Source: an uncultured Lachnospiraceae bacterium (GTDB lineage: Bacteria > Bacillota > Clostridia > Lachnospirales > Lachnospiraceae). From it: 29,293 bases of DNA. The translations under genes and the position numbers were made by a program. Every line of letters begins with the position of its first letter. Position 1 is the first letter of the stretch. The stretch spans positions 1-29,293 of the forward strand of contig CAJUJR010000036.1 of NCBI GenBank assembly GCA_910586605.1, written 5' to 3'. A model generated the notes under the pieces. It did no database searches, was not told the DNA's origin, and saw nothing but the letters and a program-made list of their open reading frames with translations. This document shows positions 23,473 through 29,293 of the stretch, piece by piece.

Positions 23473-25038
23473 ATGCAGTTTATTGCAGATGCAGATGAGG
23501 CAAAGGAAATAGATGGGATTTCTATTCACGAAATAGGGATTCCATCTTTTGTTTTAATGGAGAGGGCTTCTTTAAGCGTGGCAGATTGCGTCCTTGCTTT
23601 TGCGGAAAAGGGGGCAGACCGTATCCTGGTTGTCTGTGGGATGGGAAATAATGGCGGTGACGGCGTCGCCTGTGGCCGTATTCTTGCTGAAAAAGGTTTT
23701 TCTGTTGCAGTTCTTCTTTTGGGGCAGGAAAAAAAGGCAAGTGAGGAAATGAAACAGCAGCTCTTGATTGCAAGGAATCTTTCTATCCCAGTTATCACTA
23801 CAGCTTTGCCCTCTGAATATACTATTATTATTGATGCTGTTTTTGGGATTGGCCTGTCCCGTGATATTACTGGGGAGTATGCAGAATGGGTCAGGAAAAT
23901 AAATACATCTGGGGCGGTAATTGTTTCTGTGGATATACCTTCCGGGATTGATGCGTCAACTGGGAAAGTCCTCGGGGCTGCAATAAGGGCAGATTATACT
24001 GTGACATTTGGCGTAAAGAAACGGGGGCTTGTGCTCTTTCCTGGAATGCAATATGCTGGGCAGGTAATTGTGGCGGATATTGGGTTTCCGGCAATGGCAG
24101 TTGAAAAAGTAAAGCCAAAGGCTGTTTCCTATGGGCGGGAAGATATTTTAACGCTTTTTCCAAAGCGGATTCCAAGGAGCAATAAAGGAAGTTATGGAAA
24201 AATATTGGTTATTGCAGGTTCAGCACAGATGAGCGGCGCTGCTTTTTTTGCGGCTGCCGCTGCATACCGGATGGGAAGCGGCCTGGTTAAGATATTGACG
24301 CATGAAAATAACCGTACGATGCTGCAGGCAAACCTGCCAGAGGCGCTTCTTTCAACTTATGATGGAACAGAGCTTTTTGGGAAAGGGGAGGCTGCAGGCA
24401 AGGGAGATGGGAAAGCTTTTTCTTTTGGAAAAAGGCTGGCGGAAGAACTACAATGGGCGACAACAGTAATTATTGGCCCTGGGCTTGGGCAGTCAGATAC
24501 TGCCTATTTTTTCTTAAAACAGGTACTTACCTTACGGGATATTCCCGTTTTGGTTGATGCGGATGGTTTAAATCTGTTAGCCAAGGTTTTAGAAGGCGGG
24601 GATGATACCTTAAACAGTATAGAAAGCGATGGCAGGCATTTCCAGCTTCCAGGGAATTTCTTGCTGACGCCGCATTTAAAAGAAATGAGCCGTTTAGTAA
24701 AAAGAAGCGTGGAGCAGATAAAAGATGATATGCCTGCTGCCTGCCAGCATATTTCTGGTGCAGTGCTTGCATTAAAAGATGCACGGACGATTGTGTCGGA
24801 TGGGGAACGGCTTTATATTAACCAATCAGGCAATAATGCGTTGGCAAAAGGCGGTTCTGGCGATGTATTAAGTGGTATGATAGGAGGGCTTTTGGCTCTT
24901 GGGATGCCTTCTTTTGAAGCGGCCTCACTAGGCGTATACCTGCATGGGCTGACAGCAGAAGAGTATGTGGGGAAAAGAGGGTTTTCATCTATGCTTGCCT
25001 CGGATATCCTGGAAGAACTGAAAAACCTTCTGCCTTAG
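23473..25038 (+). CDS. nnr: Bifunctional NAD(P)H-hydrate repair enzyme (epimerase + ADP-dependent dehydratase)
   Basis: Repairs damaged NAD(P)H hydrates: the N-terminal YjeF_N domain epimerises the R form and the C-terminal ribokinase-like domain dehydrates the S form using ADP. 521 residues. Epimerase domain at about 1-215: GMGNNGGDGVACGRIL (57 onward), DAVFGIGLSRDI, SVDIPSGIDASTG. Dehydratase domain at about 225-515: NKGSYGKILVIAGS, IIGPGLGQ, LVDADGLNLL, LTPHLKEMSRL and the catalytic AKGGSGDVLSG (Asp464). The C-terminal domain is slightly enlarged by a Gly/Lys-rich loop (GKGEAAGKGDGKAF, about 302-315). GGAGG 7 nt before ATG is in the acpS coding end. Confidence 0.96.
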   Translation: MQFIADADEAKEIDGISIHEIGIPSFVLMERASLSVADCVLAFAEKGADRILVVCGMGNNGGDGVACGRILAEKGFSVAVLLLGQEKKASEEMKQQLLIARNLSIPVITTALPSEYTIIIDAVFGIGLSRDITGEYAEWVRKINTSGAVIVSVDIPSGIDASTGKVLGAAIRADYTVTFGVKKRGLVLFPGMQYAGQVIVADIGFPAMAVEKVKPKAVSYGREDILTLFPKRIPRSNKGSYGKILVIAGSAQMSGAAFFAAAAAYRMGSGLVKILTHENNRTMLQANLPEALLSTYDGTELFGKGEAAGKGDGKAFSFGKRLAEELQWATTVIIGPGLGQSDTAYFFLKQVLTLRDIPVLVDADGLNLLAKVLEGGDDTLNSIESDGRHFQLPGNFLLTPHLKEMSRLVKRSVEQIKDDMPAACQHISGAVLALKDARTIVSDGERLYINQSGNNALAKGGSGDVLSGMIGGLLALGMPSFEAASLGVYLHGLTAEEYVGKRGFSSMLASDILEELKNLLP

Positions 25039-25048
25039 TTATGATAGG

Positions 25049-25061
25049 AAACACGCTCTAG
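25049..25061. repeat. Short remnant of the REP-like palindrome
   Basis: AAACACGCTCTAG is identical to the last 13 bases of the copy at 22327 and one base from the full copy. It lies in the 51-bp nnr-alr gap. By length alone it is marginal; the shared position just upstream of a gene start makes it more credible. Confidence 0.45.
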
Positions 25062-25089
25062 TTGAAGAACGCAGAACAAAAGGGAGAGA

Positions 25090-26256
25090 ATGATGAGAGA
25101 ATACTACAGAGTGCAGGCAAATATTAATTTGGATGCCATTTATGAAAATTTTTTACATGCAAAACAGCTATTAAAGCAGGATACAAAGCTTATGGCAGTG
25201 ATTAAGGCAGACGCTTATGGGCATGGGGCTGTTGAAGTGGCGCATACGATTGACAATTTGGCAGATGCCTATGGAGTTGCAATCCTGGAGGAAGGGATTG
25301 AACTGCGCAAGGCAGGGGTTACAAAGCCTATTTTAATCCTTGGCTATACAGCAAGGCAGCAGTACCCTGCAATGATTGAATATGGAATAGATACAGCAGT
25401 ATTTACACTGGAAATGGCGCAAGAAATGTCAGAAGCTGCTATGGAAAAAGGGAAAAAAGCGGGCATCCACCTAAAGCTTGATACAGGGATGAACCGGATT
25501 GGTTTTGCACGAAATGATAAAAGCCTTTCGGATATTATAAAAATTGCTGCCCTTCCAGGCATCCGTATTGACGGCTGCTTTTCCCATTTTGCGAGGATGG
25601 ATGAGGCAGATAAGACAAAGGCAATGAGGCAGTTTGGGCGTTTTTGTGAATTTACTGAGAAAATAGAAAAGGCAGGCGTGGCAATTCCTATAAAGCATAT
25701 TTCAAATAGTGCCGGGATTATGGAAGCGCCGTCTGTACATCTTGATATGGTAAGGGATGGCATTTGCCTTTATGGGCTGTATCCATCTGCAGAGGTGCAG
25801 AAGGAAAGGCTTTTACTGGCTCCTGCAATGGAATTGAAAGCAGTTGTTTCATTTGTCAAAGAGCTGGAGGCAGGGGAAGAAATCGGTTATGGAGGCACTT
25901 ATACAACAACGCATACAACAAAGGTAGCGACTGTCCCTGTAGGCTATGCAGATGGGTATCCCCGCTCCCTGTCGAACAAAGGGCGCGTCCTGCTGCATGG
26001 AAAGAGCGCGCCGGTAGTTGGGCGTGTCTGCATGGATCAGTTTATGGTGGATGTGACAGAAATTCCAGATGTAAAAGCAGGAGATATTGTGACTTTATTT
26101 GGAAAAGACGGGAATGAAGAAATTAGTATAGAAGAAATTTCAGGACTATCGTATTCTTTTCATTATGAGTTTGTATGTGATATTGGGAAAAGAGTTCCCC
26201 GTGTATTTTATCGGAATGGGAAAGCAGTTTCTACAAAAGATTACTATCCTGAATAA
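25090..26256 (+). CDS. alr: Alanine racemase
   Basis: A PLP enzyme that makes D-alanine for peptidoglycan. 388 residues; tandem ATGs at 25090/25093 after AGGGAGAG. The PLP lysine is Lys39 in AVIKADAYGHGA. The second catalytic base is Tyr267 (IGYGGTYTT). GYADGYPRSL, VGRVCMDQFMVD and the N-terminal barrel with LDTGMNRIGF and HFARMDEAD are standard. Its place between nnr and the ndoA/MazF gene matches the Bacillus/Clostridium order, consistent with an operon from 22346 on. Confidence 0.97.
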   Translation: MMREYYRVQANINLDAIYENFLHAKQLLKQDTKLMAVIKADAYGHGAVEVAHTIDNLADAYGVAILEEGIELRKAGVTKPILILGYTARQQYPAMIEYGIDTAVFTLEMAQEMSEAAMEKGKKAGIHLKLDTGMNRIGFARNDKSLSDIIKIAALPGIRIDGCFSHFARMDEADKTKAMRQFGRFCEFTEKIEKAGVAIPIKHISNSAGIMEAPSVHLDMVRDGICLYGLYPSAEVQKERLLLAPAMELKAVVSFVKELEAGEEIGYGGTYTTTHTTKVATVPVGYADGYPRSLSNKGRVLLHGKSAPVVGRVCMDQFMVDVTEIPDVKAGDIVTLFGKDGNEEISIEEISGLSYSFHYEFVCDIGKRVPRVFYRNGKAVSTKDYYPE

Positions 26257-26407
26257 GGTATTATAAATAATTTTTGAAAAGTAAAAGCGTTTACGAATAT
26301 TTCTCCCCAAATATGGCAAGGATAGGAAATAGATATAAAACTTACATAACCATTTTCTGTCGGTGTCCGTGATGTAAGGAATTTAAAAGGATTGGAGAGT
26401 GAACGTT

Positions 26408-26776
26408 TTGGTAATCAAGCGTGGAGATATTTATTTTGCGGATTTAAGGCCTGTTGTAGGGTCAGAACAAGGAGGAGTCCGCCCGGTACTTATTATACAG
26501 AATGATATGGGAAACCGCCATAGTCCAACCGTAATTTGTGCGGCAATTACTTCAAAGATGAATAAGGCAAAGCTGCCAACGCATATTGCCCTGGAAATGA
26601 GTAAATATAATATTATAAAGGACTCTGTAATTTTGCTGGAGCAAATCAGGACAATTGATAAATCTAGGCTTCGGGAAAAAGTATGCCATCTGGATGATGA
26701 AATTTTGGAGAAAATTAATCATGCCCTTTGTATCAGCCTGGCGCTGGAAACTGGCGCAGCTTGCCTTAGTTCCTGA
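26408..26776 (+). CDS. ndoA: NdoA/MazF-type endoribonuclease (PemK family), TTG start
   Basis: A predicted sequence-specific mRNA interferase. 122 residues. The family start VIKRGDIYFADLRPVVGSEQGGVRP follows a TTG at 26408, which has GGAGAG 8 nt upstream; the GTG at 26399 overlaps that site and is rejected. VRPVLIIQND, TVICAAITS, and SVILLEQIRTIDKSRL are the conserved core. In Bacillus the antitoxin EndoAI is encoded between alr and ndoA. Here the 150-bp gap holds no antitoxin-like ORF, so the toxin gene is without an adjacent partner. Family certain; the symbol follows Bacillus synteny. Confidence 0.92.
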   Translation: MVIKRGDIYFADLRPVVGSEQGGVRPVLIIQNDMGNRHSPTVICAAITSKMNKAKLPTHIALEMSKYNIIKDSVILLEQIRTIDKSRLREKVCHLDDEILEKINHALCISLALETGAACLSS

Positions 26777-26793
26777 TTGGGATGGAGGGAAAA

Positions 26794-27273
26794 ATGAAAA
26801 TTACAATACTGGCAGTAGGGAAAATTAAGGAGAAATATTTTGCTGATGCAGTAATGGAATATAAAAAGAGGTTAAGCCGTTACTGTAAACTGGAAATTAT
26901 AGAAGTGGCAGATGAAAAAACACCAGATAAAGCCAGCGGGCAGGAAGAAGAACTGATTCGCAGGAAAGAAGGGGAACGCCTGAAAAAATACATAAAAGAA
27001 GGGGCATATGTGGTTTCCCTTGCGGTAGAAGGGAAACAATATTCTTCCGAGGCGTTTTCCCATAAAATCCATTATCTTGGCCTGCATGGTGAAAGCCATA
27101 TCCTCTTTATTATCGGCGGTTCGATTGGACTGGCATCTGATATCTTAAAAGAATCAAATGAACTTTTAAGCTTTTCTGAAATGACATTTCCCCATCAGTT
27201 AATGCGTGTGGTGCTGCTGGAACAGATTTACCGTGGATACCGGATTATGAATGGGGAACCATATCATAAGTAA
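26794..27273 (+). CDS. rlmH: 23S rRNA (pseudouridine-1915-N3)-methyltransferase
   Basis: A SPOUT methyltransferase acting on helix 69 of 23S rRNA in the assembled 70S ribosome. 159 residues, the family length, from ATG 26794 with GGAGGG upstream. MKITILAVGKIKEKYF opens the protein; FIIGGSIGLASDIL is the SAM-binding knot; SFSEMTFPHQLMRVVLLEQIYR and the ending IMNGEPYHK are nearly invariant in the family. It lies 17 bp after the ndoA stop, so probably the last gene of the operon. No terminator is visible in the 27 bp to the convergent kelch gene. Confidence 0.97.
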   Translation: MKITILAVGKIKEKYFADAVMEYKKRLSRYCKLEIIEVADEKTPDKASGQEEELIRRKEGERLKKYIKEGAYVVSLAVEGKQYSSEAFSHKIHYLGLHGESHILFIIGGSIGLASDILKESNELLSFSEMTFPHQLMRVVLLEQIYRGYRIMNGEPYHK

Positions 27274-27300
27274 GGGCGGCCTATCTGTTATTAATAGAAA

Positions 27301-29235
27301 CTAGTATTCTATAATAGTTTCATGATTTGCATTGACTATTTGCTGGTTGTTTGTAATGCATATTTTTCCAGTTGATGATATAGTTGCATAGTCTGTGATC
27401 TTATATTTATAGGCAAAATCATTATTATTAAAAATATATATTTCATTCGTATCATCATTTTTGCATATTGTCATTGCAGCAGTTGTCTGCCCAAGGTTGA
27501 ATTGCTGTGAGAATGTATCGCTGCCTGAATTGCTGGAAAACTTATTAATAAAATTGCCAGCATGTACATATAAGTTTCCATTTATTTCATAGCAGGCAGC
27601 GCCAGTTACAGAATTACCATTTAAATCTGGGAGTTTCACCCAAGTTTGGCAGGTAGGGCTTGAAATATCTTCATCAAGGAAATAGTGTCCGTTTCCGTCG
27701 CCACTTCCTGAAAATATATGGATTGTGCCATGATAGGACAGGGCGGCGCCATAACTAAAGTTATATGGTATTTTTACTGCAGCGCCAGAATCATTTTTAT
27801 ATTCTTCCCATATATTATTTTCTTCATCAAAAATAATATGGATTTTTTTATCTTTTCCATTGCTGCCAAGGACATGGAGCTTGCCATTGTGAACAATGGC
27901 ACTGTTTCCGTTATAACTGGATTCAAATGTTGTCCCATCTGAGTCTGAAATTGTTTCTGTAGGAGAGTAGCCACGCGTTTCGTCCCAGGTACAGTAGACA
28001 GTAGGGGAAGCGCTGCCGCCTATCAGGTAGATTTTATCTTGGTATACAACTGCAGCGCCATCCCTCATTTGCAGGGATTGGGGGATTTCATCTGCAAACT
28101 CCCATTTATTTTTATTACAGTCAGTGGAAAAATAGTTATCTATTGTATTATCAATTGGCTTTATAATTTCCCATGTATTTTGAAGCTGGTTTCCGTTTAT
28201 ATCTGTGCATTCATTGATATAATATTTATAAAGTGTTTTTTGGTTGCCGCCGCTTGAGCCGCTTGTATTGTTGCCGCCAAAAACATACAGGTTGCCATCG
28301 TAAGGGGAAATTTTTGCCTGTAAATATCTCCGGGCGGCAGGCATATTTGGCAATATTTCTGACACCATGCTTTTTTCTCCGGTAACTGGGTCTGTTGCAT
28401 AGTGCATTTTTTGGAAAGTCCTGTAGTTTGTGACATTGGAACTTGTTGTGTCATACATCCCACCCATAATATATATATTTTCGTCATCGCAGGTAAACCC
28501 AAAACATCCTTTTGCATGTTGCAATACGGCTGTTTCCTCTTTCCAAATCATTTCTGTCTGCTGTATGGTTTCGCCTGTTGTGGGATTTGTTGTAGTTATC
28601 GTAGTTTCATGTGGATAGGAATAGTGCAGGTTTTTCCAGGAGGTCATACCTGTATTATTTGCCCCTCCAAAGATATGGATTTTATTTTGGAAAACAACGC
28701 ATCCTCCATAATAAAAATGGAAGGGCAAAGTAGACGCCTGGACCCATGTATTATAATTTGCACTATTTTTATCATCTTCATAGTAGTAATGCCCGTCTAA
28801 ATTGCCATAACCGCCTAAGATATGTATTTTCCCTTCAAATACAACGGCATAGCCTCCATAAAAATCGTAAGGTAAAAATGGCAGCCCTTTTTCATAGCCT
28901 TCATGGATAAGTTGATTGGTTATTTCTATATTGGAAGCATGATTTCCCAAGGTTATATTGGGCAGTGGGCTTCCCGTCCCGCTAATAAGCAGGATATTGT
29001 CATGCATAGACTGAAAAGTAGAATCGGCTGCCGTTTTAATACCCTGTTCCGTGATAGCATCGGCAACCAGTTTTTTGCCATCACTTACAGATTTTTTTAG
29101 TTCAGCTAGTTCTTTCGTAATTACCTTATTTTGCACAGGCTTTTCTGATGTTTCGCTTAACTTTGTATCTATGCTTATTTTTTCATCAAGGTATTTTTTG
29201 TTAATAGCGTCATGGTCATCGTTTGGGGGATACAT
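27301..29235 (-). CDS. Kelch-repeat protein with phage-tail-fibre-like N terminus
   Basis: 644 residues. Residues 1-20 (PPNDDHDAINKKYLDEK), 25-45 (LSETSEKPVQNKVITKEL) and 48-85 (SVSDGKKLVADAITEQG ... STFQSMHDNI) are typical of Firmicute phage tail-fibre or tail-associated proteins. From about 125 on come eight or nine kelch-type blades recognised by a hydrophobic strand plus GG (GKIHILGG 135, NKIHIFGG 184, ENIYIMGG 252, GNLYVFGG 314, DKIYLIGG 400, GKLHVLGS 451, GTIHIFSG 503, GNLYVHAG 553), i.e. a beta-propeller or two. This suggests a receptor- or glycan-binding tip. No ribosome site precedes ATG 29235, and the 53-bp end repeat starts 5 bp upstream. The N terminus or the promoter may lie outside the window. 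No other phage gene is present. Confidence 0.8.
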   Translation of the reverse strand: MYPPNDDHDAINKKYLDEKISIDTKLSETSEKPVQNKVITKELAELKKSVSDGKKLVADAITEQGIKTAADSTFQSMHDNILLISGTGSPLPNITLGNHASNIEITNQLIHEGYEKGLPFLPYDFYGGYAVVFEGKIHILGGYGNLDGHYYYEDDKNSANYNTWVQASTLPFHFYYGGCVVFQNKIHIFGGANNTGMTSWKNLHYSYPHETTITTTNPTTGETIQQTEMIWKEETAVLQHAKGCFGFTCDDENIYIMGGMYDTTSSNVTNYRTFQKMHYATDPVTGEKSMVSEILPNMPAARRYLQAKISPYDGNLYVFGGNNTSGSSGGNQKTLYKYYINECTDINGNQLQNTWEIIKPIDNTIDNYFSTDCNKNKWEFADEIPQSLQMRDGAAVVYQDKIYLIGGSASPTVYCTWDETRGYSPTETISDSDGTTFESSYNGNSAIVHNGKLHVLGSNGKDKKIHIIFDEENNIWEEYKNDSGAAVKIPYNFSYGAALSYHGTIHIFSGSGDGNGHYFLDEDISSPTCQTWVKLPDLNGNSVTGAACYEINGNLYVHAGNFINKFSSNSGSDTFSQQFNLGQTTAAMTICKNDDTNEIYIFNNNDFAYKYKITDYATISSTGKICITNNQQIVNANHETIIEY

Positions 29236-29240
29236 TAATT

Positions 29241-29293
29241 GTTACTATTCACAGCCAATCGTAGCCAAATCTCAATAAAAAATATCTTCCCTC
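29241..29293 (-). repeat. Right copy of the 53-bp end repeat
   Basis: Reverse complement of bases 1-53 with 48/53 identity. Read on the minus strand it leads directly into the kelch gene start, leaving a 5-bp gap. In the frame of that gene it contains stop codons (TGA, TAG, TAA), so the gene cannot extend through it. Confidence 0.85.

Noticed and set aside
26257..26407. A hidden mazE/EndoAI antitoxin gene between alr and ndoA
   Set aside because: The only ATG frame of note starts at ATGGCAAGGATAGG and stops after about 19 codons, with no ribbon-helix-helix or AbrB-like character.
27301..29235. A CRISPR-like or tandem DNA repeat array in the kelch gene
   Set aside because: The recurring pattern is at protein level (IHILGG-type strands). 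The DNA repeats are diverged and irregularly spaced.
1..29293. A circular molecule joined through the matching ends
   Set aside because: The end repeats are inverted, not direct, and are only 48/53 identical. A circular contig overlap would be a direct, identical repeat.

Overview
The window reads as part of a chromosome of a spore-forming, low-to-moderate GC Firmicute, most likely a gut Lachnospiraceae relative (Clostridium cluster XIVa). The grounds are sporulation/germination genes (gpr, spoIIP), the clostridial order acpS-nnr-alr-mazF/ndoA-rlmH, strong AGGAGG ribosome sites, a secreted protein with InlB-type and BspA-type repeats, and many short palindromic intergenic repeats. The taxon is an inference from family knowledge; there is no rRNA or tRNA to confirm it.

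Layout. 1-2400: guaB (IMP dehydrogenase) behind a near-consensus sigma-A promoter, then a membrane-anchored amidase_2 peptidoglycan hydrolase and a clear terminator. 2431-6615: a very large secreted repeat protein. 6755-7744 (minus): a dCMP-deaminase-type enzyme and rpsT (ribosomal protein S20), each unit set off by hairpins. 7939-13915 (plus): gpr, spoIIP, lepA, hemW, the conserved Firmicute run, interrupted by about 500 bp of non-coding DNA holding a 172-bp palindromic element. 14063-18740: purE, then prfC (minus), a zinc-ribbon membrane protein (plus) and a UDP-sugar pyrophosphorylase (minus). 19111-22263: a soluble hybrid histidine kinase with PAS domains and two receivers. 22346-27273: a probable operon of a coiled-coil protein of unknown function, acpS, nnr, alr, an ndoA/MazF-type RNase and rlmH. 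27301-29235 (minus): a kelch-repeat protein with a phage-tail-fibre-like N terminus.

Most genes are housekeeping: purine synthesis (guaB, purE), translation (rpsT, lepA, prfC, rlmH), wall and lipid precursors (alr, acpS), metabolite repair (nnr) and sporulation (gpr, spoIIP). The accessory content is the repeat-rich surface protein, the hybrid kinase and the kelch/tail-fibre protein.

The most unusual layer is non-coding. The two ends of the window are inverted copies of one 53-bp sequence (48/53 identical). A 172-bp element has 26-bp terminal inverted repeats. A 162-bp imperfect palindrome lies in the probable 5' leader of the pyrophosphorylase gene, and its arm recurs at two other sites. 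A REP-like palindrome, CTAGGGCGTGTTTGAAA, occurs whole once and as half copies twice. The prfC / zinc-ribbon divergent promoters appear to share a single palindromic -35 hexamer. I saw no CRISPR array, tRNA, rRNA, transposase or recognisable defence island. The best candidates for something undescribed are the repeat families and the end-repeat/tail-fibre junction.
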